Shown: positions 1 through 6,837 of the stretch, one piece after another
Position numbering within the stretch: the first letter of the stretch is position 1
Layout: every line of letters starts with the position of its first letter
Assembly: GCA_029856295.1 (NCBI GenBank)
Contig: JAHQWS010000002.1
Span: forward strand, 1 to 12,134
Length of the DNA: 12,134 bases
Direction of reading: 5' to 3'
Source of the DNA: Promethearchaeia archaeon
GTDB taxonomy: Archaea; Asgardarchaeota; Lokiarchaeia; Sigyniarchaeales; SOKP01
Translations under genes and position numbers: made by a program
The notes under the pieces: generated by a model
Told to the model about the DNA's origin: nothing
The model's input: the letters and a program-made list of their open reading frames with translations, nothing else
Database searches by the model: none

Positions 1-17
1 ACATAAAGGTAAAAACT

Positions 18-467
18 ATGCAAAATAAAGGATCTATTACCGCTTGTATAATAGGTGGTATCTTAATGTTTGTGGCTAGCGTGGTAGGAACTGCTTATGT
101 TTACGGTTTAATAGTTGCGGAAGCATCTAAACAGTTCCCAGAGTATAAGGCACAACTTGAATTATTTTTGATGATTTGTGTAATTATTGCTGTGGGCGGT
201 GGGGTTTCAGTGATCGCTGGATCTATTATAGCTTTAAAAGTTATCCCAATTGGAAAATGGATAATTGGATTGGGAGCGGGAATGGGATTGATAGGATTTT
301 TAAGTTGGTTGATAATGGGTATCTATACTGGAACCATAACTGGGAGCGTAACCGAGATTGTGATTGGATTATTATTAGGCCCTGCAAGCTATGGTATTAT
401 CGGAGTTTTTCTTACAATCTGGGCTAGACGTTTTTTGAAAAAAAAGAAAGACAAAAAAGAAGAATAA
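18..467 (+). CDS. Small four-helix membrane protein, function unknown
   Basis: The 149-residue protein is mostly hydrophobic. About four membrane segments are visible, at roughly residues 7-31, 47-73, 79-103 and 112-136, and it ends in a strongly basic, charged tail (KKKKDKKEE) expected to lie in the cytoplasm. Many glycines occur in the helices (for example GGGVS and GLGAGMG). No catalytic or binding motif is recognised. The ATG start is supported by an AGGT Shine-Dalgarno-like motif at 7-10, seven bases upstream. The gene converges with the small membrane protein gene on the other strand and is followed by a T-rich stretch that should end transcription. A role in transport or membrane organisation is possible but would be a guess. 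Confidence 0.75.
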   Translation: MQNKGSITACIIGGILMFVASVVGTAYVYGLIVAEASKQFPEYKAQLELFLMICVIIAVGGGVSVIAGSIIALKVIPIGKWIIGLGAGMGLIGFLSWLIMGIYTGTITGSVTEIVIGLLLGPASYGIIGVFLTIWARRFLKKKKDKKEE

Positions 468-485
468 ATTCAAATATTTAAATTC

Positions 486-520
486 AAAATTACATCTTTT
501 TTTATTTTCTTGTTTTCAGA
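486..520 (+). terminator. T-rich archaeal-type terminator after the first gene
   Basis: T-runs of 7 and more bases (TTTTTTT around 496-502, then TTTTC and TTGTTTTC) begin about 25 bases after the stop codon. Archaeal RNA polymerase commonly terminates on such runs without a hairpin. The next plus-strand gene is 570 bases away. The A-rich stretch at 520-560 could serve as the matching terminator for the minus-strand gene that ends at 578. Confidence 0.4.
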
Positions 521-577
521 AAAAATAAAGAGAAAAAATAAAAATTATTAGAAATTTAAATTTTAAGTTTTAAGGGC

Positions 578-784
578 TTATAACCCTCGAACTCGGACTC
601 CAATATAGATAATAAGCCAACTAAGAAAACATAGAATAAATCCGGCTAACATAAGATAATTAGATGGCACATGTAAAGTTGATGAGAGCCCATCATAAAT
701 TTCCCATATCCCAATAACGAGTCCAATTAACAGAACTAAAAATGAGAACATAATTGTTCTTTTAGTTGGAGGACTATATGACAT
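578..784 (-). CDS. Small two-helix membrane protein, function unknown
   Basis: The predicted protein has 68 residues. A short polar N-terminus (MSYSPPTKRT) is followed by two hydrophobic segments at about residues 11-29 and 42-62 and a basic end (GVRVRGL). This is a coherent two-helix membrane hairpin, which is why it is retained as a gene despite its length. No family is recognised. It converges with the membrane protein gene to its left and diverges from the hydrogenase operon to its right, so the spacer at 785-1036 would hold promoters for both. A purine-rich GAGATGAG lies 8-15 bases before the start and may act as the ribosome binding site. Confidence 0.5.
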   Translation of the reverse strand: MSYSPPTKRTIMFSFLVLLIGLVIGIWEIYDGLSSTLHVPSNYLMLAGFILCFLSWLIIYIGVRVRGL

Positions 785-933
785 TTTATACTCATCTCAT
801 TTGATTTTTTTTGTAATGTAAATTCTTATGATAAAAAACTATTAAGATAACGAAATATAAAAATATTTACTAAATATCTTAAAGGCTTAAAAATCGAGTG
901 TTATTCTATACTCCCTCAAAATATATTCTGTAT

Positions 934-941
934 TTTATAAA
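934..941 (+). promoter_or_regulatory. Candidate TATA box for the hydrogenase operon
   Basis: TTTATAAA matches the archaeal TATA consensus. It is embedded in a short inverted repeat, CTGT at 928-931 and ACAG at 941-944. Transcription would start near 960-970, giving a leader of about 70 bases before vhuG. The spacer 785-1036 is very AT-rich and other TATA-like strings occur, so the choice is uncertain. No clear Shine-Dalgarno motif precedes vhuG. Confidence 0.35.
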
Positions 942-1036
942 CAGAGTAAGATTTAACAAATTTTTTAATAAATTCAAAATTACCCCAAATATCAAAAAAT
1001 TAAAAATAAAACAAATCAGAATAGTGTAAAAGAATT

Positions 1037-2425
1037 ATGCCGGTACGTGTAGCTTTTATGCAATTATCTTCATGCTGGGGCTGTCATCAAAGTTTATTGA
1101 ACGCACATCTAGGTTTATTACCAATTTTACCAGAATTAGAAATTGTCTATTGGCCAGCTGTAGTGGACTTCAAACACGATTCATTAAAAGCAAGACCAGA
1201 TGGAGATATCGTAGTAGGGTTTATAGAGGGCGTTGCAAGAACAAAGCAAGATACTGAGAACGCTAAACTAATGAGGAAAAAGTGTAAAGTGATTGTTGCT
1301 ATAGGAGCATGTGCGTGTTATGGTAGTGTTATGGGTCTAGCTAATCTTTATGATAAAGAAGAGCTAGTAAATAGAAAGTTTAAAGAGACAGAGTCTATTA
1401 CAGACGATGATCCAAAAGAACCTACCGAACATGTTCCTGGATTTGAAGAATTTATTGTAAATGTAAAAGAAATTATTGATGTAGATGTATTTATTCCTGG
1501 ATGTCCTCCAACAACCGAAAATATTATTGCTGCAATTACATATTTATTAACTTTGGTTGGTGAGGGCCCTGCGTCTCTCAATAAAAATAGTACTGTGTGT
1601 GAAACATGCAATTTATTAAAAAAAGGATGCTTATTAGACAAAGGCATATTATGCTACGGCTCAATTACTGCTGCGGGTTGTGAGGAAATGTGTCCAAACA
1701 ATGGTGAGGTGTGTTATGGATGTTTCAGACCAACCGCTAAACCTCATAACAAATCTAAACAATTAAAAGATTTAATTGACAATATCTTAGCATTAACACC
1801 AGATCAAGGAGCAAGCTTACAGCATTTTCTAGACTTATATTTGGGAGCTTCTAATATCACGAATTTCTATTTCCGTGGAGATTTAATACAACGCTTAGCC
1901 TATGAACCAGAAAGTTTTGCTGCAAAAGAAGTTAATGGGAGGATAATCTTAGATGTATCACCAACGGGTACTAATATAATGGATGAGATTGTTGGAAGAG
2001 CATTGTACTTATTAAAAGATGATCCATCCTTTAAATTTAGTTCTAAGACTGTTTGTAGTCATTGTGAGAGAGCTGTAGCTGATAAAGTGCCAACTGAATT
2101 AAAAAGAGATTATGAGGGCCTACCTACAATGGATACATGCTTTTTGGAGCAAGGGTATATCTGTTTAGGGCCAGTAACACAAGCAGGTTGTGGAGCTATA
2201 TGCCCTAATAAAGCAAACGCACCTTGTTTGGGATGTTATGGCCCTCCTGTAGGAGTCAAGGACCAAGGCGCCAGATTTATAAGTGCTCTTGGTTCTCTTT
2301 GTGCCGACAGAGATCCTGAAGAAGTTATGAAAATGATTAAAGATCCTGCGGGATTATTTAATCGTTTTACTTTAGCCGATAGCACTTTAGGACATAGATT
2401 TCATGATAAAATGGAGGAAGCGTAA
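1037..2425 (+). CDS. vhuG: F420-non-reducing [NiFe] hydrogenase small subunit VhuG/MvhG, with duplicated C-terminal cluster half
   Basis: This is the electron-transfer subunit of a group 3c-type hydrogenase. It passes electrons from the nickel site in VhuA through iron-sulfur clusters towards VhuD and heterodisulfide reductase. The N-terminal flavodoxin-like domain has the proximal-cluster cysteines: CxxC at C13/C16, C92/C94 in GACACYGS, and C156 in PGCPP. Family members are usually about 300 residues, but this one has 462. The extra length is a second copy of the C-terminal half. Cysteine-rich block one (C188, C191, C198, C206, C215, C219, C226, C229) and block two (C340, C343, C368, C376, C385, C389, C397, C400) share the pattern GxxxxAGCxxxCPN...CxGC. 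The sequence before each block is also similar (PTTENIIAAI and PTGTNIMDEI). The second copy lacks the PGCPP cysteine. It lies three bases before vhuA. Confidence 0.93.
   Translation: MPVRVAFMQLSSCWGCHQSLLNAHLGLLPILPELEIVYWPAVVDFKHDSLKARPDGDIVVGFIEGVARTKQDTENAKLMRKKCKVIVAIGACACYGSVMGLANLYDKEELVNRKFKETESITDDDPKEPTEHVPGFEEFIVNVKEIIDVDVFIPGCPPTTENIIAAITYLLTLVGEGPASLNKNSTVCETCNLLKKGCLLDKGILCYGSITAAGCEEMCPNNGEVCYGCFRPTAKPHNKSKQLKDLIDNILALTPDQGASLQHFLDLYLGASNITNFYFRGDLIQRLAYEPESFAAKEVNGRIILDVSPTGTNIMDEIVGRALYLLKDDPSFKFSSKTVCSHCERAVADKVPTELKRDYEGLPTMDTCFLEQGYICLGPVTQAGCGAICPNKANAPCLGCYGPPVGVKDQGARFISALGSLCADRDPEEVMKMIKDPAGLFNRFTLADSTLGHRFHDKMEEA
2413..2418 (+). promoter_or_regulatory. Ribosome binding site for vhuA inside the vhuG end
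   Basis: GGAGGA overlaps the last codons of vhuG, 10 bases before the vhuA ATG at 2429. It supports this start and translational coupling of the two subunits. Confidence 0.5.
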
Positions 2426-2428
2426 AAT

Positions 2429-3733
2429 ATGGTAAAAGAAATAGAAGTAGAGCCCGTGACCCGTTTGGAGGGGCATGGAGGATTAAGGATAGTCATAGGA
2501 GATGATGGGAAAGTGAAGGATGCTCAGTTTAATATCACTTCAACCAGATTTTTCGAGAAATTCTGTGAAGGACGTTATTGTGAGCACGTTCCACGAATTA
2601 CTCCACGAATTTGCGGTATTTGTCCAATTCCTCATCATTTAACACCTACCAAAGCAGTGGAAGACGCTTGGGGCGTACAAATCCCTGAACCTGCGCGAAA
2701 ATTACGCATTCTATTACAAAATGCGAAGCAATATTCGTCACATTTGCTTCATTTCTATGCGTTAGCAGCTCCTGACTTTTTGTTAGGACCAATGGCAGAT
2801 CCTGCGCTAAGAAATGTGGTATATGTTATCAACAAAATGCCTGATGTTGGAGCTATGGCATTAAAAATGATGGATTTTGGACAAAAGCTCTGCGCAGCAA
2901 TAGGTGGGAAGTCCGTTCATCCCATTTCTGCAATCGTTGGTGGAATGAAAAAACCATTAGATGAAGATGTAAGAGATAAATTTCTCAAAGAAATTGATGA
3001 GCAAATTGAATTTACCAAAAAGACAGTTGAGATTGGACTGAAAGTTGTCGAAGATTATTGGGATGTGGTGGCTAATGTAGGTGTCGTTCCAACGTATTAT
3101 GTTGGTATGACAAAAGATGGCGTCCATGACATCTATGAAGGCGATATTCGGATTGTCACTCCTGATGGCAAGAAAATCGATTATGCTCCGCAAAACTATT
3201 TAGATGCAATAGGCGAGCATATTCCAGATCACTCGTATGCGACTCATATGTATTACAAACCTGCAGGTTATCCTGAAGGAATCTATCGAGCAAACACTTT
3301 AGCCATGATTAATGCTGCAGATAAAATGGCCACACCTTTAGCCGATGATGCATTAAAGGCTTTTAGGGAAAAGACCGGTCCTATTTCACATCATACATTT
3401 GCCTATCATTGGGCACGCTTAATTGAAACAGTCGAAGCAATTGAGACTGTTGCCACCCTACTTAAGGACCCGGATGTATGCAATCCTGATTGTAAGACCT
3501 TGGATGTAGAGCCTAAAGAAGGTGTTGGGGTTGGAGTTACAGAAGCTCCAAGAGGGTTATTAGTCTATAAGATCTGGTCTGATGAGGCAGGAATCTGTAA
3601 GAAACTAAACCTCTTAGTTGCGACAAATCATAATATTGCGGGTATTGAGAAATCATTAATGCATGTTGCGAAACAAGTATTTGAGGACAAAGCCTTAGAT
3701 GGATTGAAATTACCTGATCCATGGATTAAATAA
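2429..3733 (+). CDS. vhuA: F420-non-reducing [NiFe] hydrogenase large subunit VhuA, C-terminal nickel motif split off
   Basis: This is the catalytic large subunit that binds the NiFe(CN)2CO centre and splits H2. Visible family motifs are TRLEGHGG at residues 11-18, RICGICPIPHH at 60-70 (C62 and C65 are two of the four cysteine-type nickel ligands), and APRG at 373-376 followed by NLLVATNHN. The protein stops after LPDPWIK at residue 434. It has no DPCxxCxxH motif, which normally supplies the other two nickel ligands near the C-terminus. The missing piece is encoded by the short selenoprotein gene 38 bases downstream, as in the Vhu enzymes of Methanococcus. The chain is therefore complete only when paired with VhuU. 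Because the processed tail is on the other peptide, the endopeptidase step would act on VhuU rather than VhuA. Confidence 0.93.
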   Translation: MVKEIEVEPVTRLEGHGGLRIVIGDDGKVKDAQFNITSTRFFEKFCEGRYCEHVPRITPRICGICPIPHHLTPTKAVEDAWGVQIPEPARKLRILLQNAKQYSSHLLHFYALAAPDFLLGPMADPALRNVVYVINKMPDVGAMALKMMDFGQKLCAAIGGKSVHPISAIVGGMKKPLDEDVRDKFLKEIDEQIEFTKKTVEIGLKVVEDYWDVVANVGVVPTYYVGMTKDGVHDIYEGDIRIVTPDGKKIDYAPQNYLDAIGEHIPDHSYATHMYYKPAGYPEGIYRANTLAMINAADKMATPLADDALKAFREKTGPISHHTFAYHWARLIETVEAIETVATLLKDPDVCNPDCKTLDVEPKEGVGVGVTEAPRGLLVYKIWSDEAGICKKLNLLVATNHNIAGIEKSLMHVAKQVFEDKALDGLKLPDPWIK

Positions 3734-3771
3734 ACATATGAATAAGTAATTAAATAAGAGTGAGTTAAAAG

Positions 3772-3924
3772 ATGAGTGAAGACGTACCAGAAGGGGTAGT
3801 AAATCTCTTGGAAATGGTAGTCCGCTGTTTTGATTGTTGACTATCGTGTGCCGCCCACATCACTGTTGTAGATGATGATGGTAAGGAGATTTACTCCCGA
3901 AAGATGCACGTTGGCTTAGGATGA
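3772..3924 (+). CDS. vhuU: VhuU: short selenocysteine-containing C-terminal piece of the hydrogenase large subunit
   Basis: The frame starts MSEDVPEG, continues LEMVVRCFD, then has TGA at 3838-3840 (codon 23) in the motif CFDCULSCAAH. This corresponds to the family motif VRSFDPCxSCxxH, with UGA exactly at the first nickel-ligand position. After the histidine, where maturation endopeptidases cut, comes a charged tail (ITVVDDDGKEIYSRK...) up to a second in-frame TGA at 3922-3924, taken here as the stop (50 residues). If that TGA were also read through, the frame would run to TAA at 3990. The proline before the nickel ligand is replaced by cysteine (D-C-U), which I do not know from other members. 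The gene lies between vhuA and hdrC in the same direction. Reading through TGA recovers a family motif that vhuA lacks, so this is recoding rather than a pseudogene. Start chosen: ATG 3772 after GTGAG at 3759-3763. Confidence 0.88.
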
Positions 3925-3981
3925 ATATCTAATAAAAATTATAGATTGGATATAACTGCCCACGCAAGGGTTAAAGCCAAC
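3909..3981 (+). promoter_or_regulatory. Candidate SECIS element for vhuU, with eukaryote-like UGA/GA quartet
   Basis: Paper folding gives an AUGA core at 3921-3924. UGAA (3922-3925) faces GGAU (3948-3951), so the opposed bases are U-U, G-A, A-G and A-G, the arrangement of the eukaryotic SECIS kink-turn quartet. Between them, 3927-3930 pairs with 3943-3946 and 3932-3935 with 3939-3942, and an A-run (3934-3938) sits at the apex about nine bases from the quartet. Below it, 3909-3917 can pair with 3954-3964 with small bulges. Competing pairings also exist: GTTGGCTT (3910-3917) is perfectly complementary to AAGCCAAC (3974-3981), and 3925-3933 can form nine pairs with 3945-3953. Archaeal selenoprotein genes carry SECIS elements mainly in 3' untranslated regions, which fits the position. 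The exact fold was not computed. Confidence 0.6.
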
Positions 3982-4028
3982 ATTTACTAAATAAATGGAA
4001 TGATAAAACAAAAAAAAGTGAAGAAAAA

Positions 4029-4535
4029 ATGGCTATAGATTTTGAGTTTAGAAAACAAGTTATGGATCACCATATAGGTTCTGAGGTTATTAAGTACTGT
4101 TATCAATGTAGTAGATGTGCTGACAATTGTCCTGTAACTGCAGTAACCACGGATTTTTATACTACCACCGGATATAACCCAAGAAGTAATATTTTAAATG
4201 CTTTATTAGGATATAAAGATGCAATTTTTGCTGCTGATGAATTGGCAATTTGGGGTTGTACTGTATGTGACACGTGTGATGAAGTTTGCCCTCAGAATAT
4301 TGAACTTACAGAGGTCTTTACATTTTTAAAGAACCAGAGTATCGCTCAAGGAAAGGGTCCTGATTTCATATATGCACAGGCTAAAGCAGTTTTTGACAGT
4401 GCTAAAGCAATTCCATCGCAACCAGCAATAGAAAGAAGACGCCAACAAATGGGTTTACCAGCGGTAGCCGCACCAGATGTGAACGAAGTGCAAACATTAT
4501 TAAAAAATATTGGAGCTGATAAAAAGCTAAAATAA
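4029..4535 (+). CDS. hdrC: CoB-CoM heterodisulfide reductase-type subunit C, two [4Fe-4S] clusters
   Basis: HdrC relays electrons from HdrA to the catalytic HdrB subunit in soluble heterodisulfide reductase complexes. The 168-residue protein shows two complete CxxCxxCxxxCP motifs: C24, C27, C30, C34 and C77, C80, C83, C87. These flank the typical linker containing GYNPRSNIL and the ELAIWGCTVC approach. The C-terminal third is rich in Ala, Gln and Lys and carries no motif. Length fits the family. GTGAAG at 4018-4023 may act as a weak ribosome binding site. It starts 105 bases after the vhuU stop and ends eight bases before hdrB, so the hydrogenase and the disulfide-reducing module are very likely co-transcribed. 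In an organism without methanogenesis the physiological disulfide may differ from CoM-S-S-CoB. Confidence 0.93.
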   Translation: MAIDFEFRKQVMDHHIGSEVIKYCYQCSRCADNCPVTAVTTDFYTTTGYNPRSNILNALLGYKDAIFAADELAIWGCTVCDTCDEVCPQNIELTEVFTFLKNQSIAQGKGPDFIYAQAKAVFDSAKAIPSQPAIERRRQQMGLPAVAAPDVNEVQTLLKNIGADKKLK

Positions 4536-4543
4536 GGGGAAAG

Positions 4544-5422
4544 ATGAGAAAAATGACTGAATATAAGATGTTTGAAGGTTGTACTATTGGGAATAGAATT
4601 CCTTTTATAGAAGCAGCTTCAAGAAAAGTTTTTGATAAAGTAGGAGTTCAGACTTCGCAAGCACCTTTCGCTTGCTGCCCTGATCCTACCGGTGTGAAAA
4701 GTTTCGATAATGATGCATGGTTAGTCATGGGTGCCAGGAATCTATGCGTAGCTGAAGCAGAAGGAAAAGATATTATTTCCTTGTGTAATGGTTGCACAAA
4801 TACTTTACGGGGAGTAAGTCATCAATTAAAGCATGATTCCTTAAAAAAGGATAAAATCAATGCTCAATTGGCTAAGGTTGGAAAAGAATATAAGGGAACC
4901 ATTGATGTAAAGCACTTTGTTGATGTCCTTAAGGATAATCTAGATAAGGTTAAAGGTGCAATTTCAAAACAATTGAGTGGATTAAAAGTTGCATGTCATC
5001 CAGGTTGTCATTATATGCGACCTGCAGAATGGATGGAATCTGATGATCCAATGAGACCTACAACATTGAATGAAATTGTTGCTACTACTGGAGCAACTGT
5101 TGTTAATTATGGCGAGGAAATACTTTGTTGTGGTTCTGCTGTTACCAATGCTTATCCTGAACATGGTATGGCTAATTTAAAAATTAAAATGGATGCTATT
5201 ACTAAAGCAGGTGCGGATGTTATATGTGTAAACTGTCCAGCATGCTTCCAACAATTTGATACCCAACAACGAGACCTGTCAAAACAATATGATGCAAATT
5301 ATAATATTCCCGTGCTTTACTTGACTGAATTACTTGCTTTAGCAATGGGAGTTAGCGCAGATGAAATTGGCTTGAAATTCCATAGAACACGATTGAGCGG
5401 TATTTTAGAAAAAATTGGTTAA
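4544..5422 (+). CDS. hdrB: CoB-CoM heterodisulfide reductase-type subunit B, two CCG cysteine domains
   Basis: HdrB is the catalytic subunit that reduces a disulfide on two noncubane iron-sulfur clusters. Both CCG-type domains are intact. Domain one has C13, the C44-C45 pair in FACCPDP and CxxC at C81/C84. Domain two has C151 (with C155), the C195-C196 pair in ILCCGSA and CxxC at C231/C234. Length (292 residues) is normal. Two starts are possible: ATG 4544 and ATG 4553. GGGGA at 4536-4540 is 3 bases from the first and 12 from the second, so the motif does not decide, and MTEYKMFEGC from the second start resembles the usual N-terminus. It is the last gene of the operon. No hdrA follows, because a transposase gene on the other strand comes next. 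Confidence 0.93.
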   Translation: MRKMTEYKMFEGCTIGNRIPFIEAASRKVFDKVGVQTSQAPFACCPDPTGVKSFDNDAWLVMGARNLCVAEAEGKDIISLCNGCTNTLRGVSHQLKHDSLKKDKINAQLAKVGKEYKGTIDVKHFVDVLKDNLDKVKGAISKQLSGLKVACHPGCHYMRPAEWMESDDPMRPTTLNEIVATTGATVVNYGEEILCCGSAVTNAYPEHGMANLKIKMDAITKAGADVICVNCPACFQQFDTQQRDLSKQYDANYNIPVLYLTELLALAMGVSADEIGLKFHRTRLSGILEKIG

Positions 5423-5452
5423 TAAGTATAGTTAAAATAATATAAAATTCCA

Positions 5453-5508
5453 TATTTCTTTTTTTTTATGAGTATTTAATGTTTTTATTTTTTTTTATTT
5501 ATTTTTTA
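5453..5508 (+). terminator. T-rich terminator after the hydrogenase/hdr operon
   Basis: Starting about 30 bases after the hdrB stop, T-runs of up to nine bases recur (5458-5467, 5482-5486, 5488-5496, 5502-5507). This is the typical archaeal intrinsic terminator composition and would end the vhu-hdr transcript before it runs into the convergent transposase gene. Confidence 0.55.
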
Positions 5509-5510
5509 TG

Positions 5511-5524
5511 GTCGGCAAACCGAC
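5511..5524. repeat. Short hairpin GTCGG-CAAA-CCGAC at the transposase 3' side
   Basis: Five-base perfect arms enclose a CAAA loop, 12 bases past the transposase stop. It could be a subterminal element of the insertion sequence or a hairpin that shields the transposase gene from outside transcription. A second GC-rich palindrome with CCG/CGG arms lies at the other end of the gene (6806-6819). Confidence 0.4.
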
Positions 5525-5536
5525 ATTATTCCAAAT

Positions 5537-6805
5537 TTACCCGATCACCCCGCTCGATTTTTTCTCTGATGAAAGAAGTATTTTCATCAAGAAGTCCTGA
5601 TTTTGAATGAGCGTCCACTCCAATCGCTTACCTCGATTTCTACTGGAAGTTTGAATTAATTTTCTATTCATCTTCCATGAGTTATAGAGGAGCATTCTTG
5701 CCAACATGTCCAAATAACGCACGTTATCGTAGTTTGATTTCCAACGACGATTAATTCGATTTAAGTCGGAAAATCCCGTTTCAATCAACCATCTTTTCCG
5801 ATAAAATAGTGCTGTGCGGGATGCCCAAGAGCTCATCTTGCTCCGAGGCTTCTGGGTGGTCATTATCAAGAATAAGCACTTTCGAGCATCGTCCAACGAT
5901 ATTTCTCCCGCTTTATAATCCCGTTTGATTCCTTGAAGAGTGAATTGGTTTTTTGCTTTTATTATCACGTAAACATGTCTGGAAAATCGACATCGTGCAG
6001 CTGTCTTGCTTGAAAACGTGTATTTCCGCACTCGACCATGTATTCCCTTGAGATAATCGGTGAGGAACTGATTGATTTTCTTATATTTTTTAGCAGGAAT
6101 GATGACTTCACCTCCCATTCCTTTAATCTTATCTAATAATTCAGCTCTATAGAACTCCCTGTCCATCAATATGAAGCCCAACTTGAATCCCAGATCAAGC
6201 AAATGCTGAAGAGATTTTAGGATGATGGGTATTTTAGATTGCCCAGATGCCACTTGTTTTAATCCTGCATAAAGATGAGTGTCTCGAGATAAAATCGAGA
6301 AGACGAGGTAATGTCGCATTTTCTTTGTGCCTTTTTGCCGATTTGTACCTTTAATCATATTATCCTCTCTCTTTCCATAGTAAGGATGTTCAGTGAAGTC
6401 AATAATTACATTAATCCTCTCTGAGATGAGTCCTTTGTTTAAAACATCCAAGAGCTGATCATCCAAGCATTCACGCAAGATTTTCTGCGCTTTTCTAAAT
6501 CCAATCCTGCGGAGATACTTGTTGACATCGGTTTGGTGTGGAATTGCACGTTTTCTCCTCCCATCCGCGAAGATCCTTGGTCTTCCTTTCTTCTTCCTCA
6601 GGAAATGTTCGTTCAAGAGCTCACTGCTGTTATGTATAGACCTACCCAGTATTTCTGAGAAAAAGAATACCTTGAGAAAGTCTTCATGCTCATATCTAGA
6701 GTTTCTAGCTTTCTTGAACCACCATGTGTGAGATGTAACTGCAGCACAAAACTTTTTAAAAAATGAGAGAATACTATCATTAGAAAGAAGTGATTTGATT
6801 CCCAT
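5537..6805 (-). CDS. DDE transposase, ISH3/IS4-like
   Basis: The 422-residue enzyme would cut and join the ends of its insertion sequence. The catalytic triad is visible: D136 in VIIDFTEHPYYG, D215 in FILMDREFY, and E342 in a Y-(2)-R-(3)-E-(6)-type signature, FYRKRWLIETGFSDL. The DFTxxPYYG block is typical of archaeal ISH3-type and related IS4-group transposases. The N-terminal 120 residues are basic and contain a helical region suited to DNA binding. The frame is open throughout with no frameshift, so the element may be active. It converges with hdrB. TATAAAAAATA ends about 22 bases before the ATG, so the mRNA is probably nearly leaderless. Confidence 0.9.
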   Translation of the reverse strand: MGIKSLLSNDSILSFFKKFCAAVTSHTWWFKKARNSRYEHEDFLKVFFFSEILGRSIHNSSELLNEHFLRKKKGRPRIFADGRRKRAIPHQTDVNKYLRRIGFRKAQKILRECLDDQLLDVLNKGLISERINVIIDFTEHPYYGKREDNMIKGTNRQKGTKKMRHYLVFSILSRDTHLYAGLKQVASGQSKIPIILKSLQHLLDLGFKLGFILMDREFYRAELLDKIKGMGGEVIIPAKKYKKINQFLTDYLKGIHGRVRKYTFSSKTAARCRFSRHVYVIIKAKNQFTLQGIKRDYKAGEISLDDARKCLFLIMTTQKPRSKMSSWASRTALFYRKRWLIETGFSDLNRINRRWKSNYDNVRYLDMLARMLLYNSWKMNRKLIQTSSRNRGKRLEWTLIQNQDFLMKILLSSEKKSSGVIG

Positions 6806-6819
6806 TTTCCGAACGGAAA
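6806..6819. repeat. Palindrome TTTCCG-AA-CGGAAA at the transposase start
   Basis: Six-base arms abut the transposase start codon. It lies between the promoter and the coding region and could act as an operator, limit translation of the transposase, or mark a subterminal transposase binding site. Confidence 0.4.
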
Positions 6820-6826
6820 TAGGAAA

Positions 6827-6837
6827 TATTTTTTATA
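6827..6837 (-). promoter_or_regulatory. TATA box of the transposase gene
   Basis: Read on the minus strand this is TATAAAAAATA, whose first base is 32 bases before the ATG. Archaeal transcription starts about 25 bases downstream of the box, so the start would fall just before or at the first codon. Confidence 0.45.

Noticed and set aside
1072..1647. Open frames inside vhuG in other frames and on the minus strand.
   Set aside because: They overlap a clearly conserved gene completely and their translations show no domain or sensible composition.
2957..3722. Minus-strand open frames inside vhuA.
   Set aside because: Shadows of the conserved large-subunit gene, without ribosome sites or recognisable motifs.
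3772..3990. Reading the vhuU region as a degenerate, stop-interrupted pseudogene or as untranslated spacer.
   Set aside because: The interrupting TGA falls exactly at a conserved nickel-ligand position and the surrounding residues match the motif missing from vhuA, so recoding explains the data better.
6519..6731. Plus-strand open frame inside the transposase gene.
   Set aside because: Fully inside the intact DDE transposase and without independent support.
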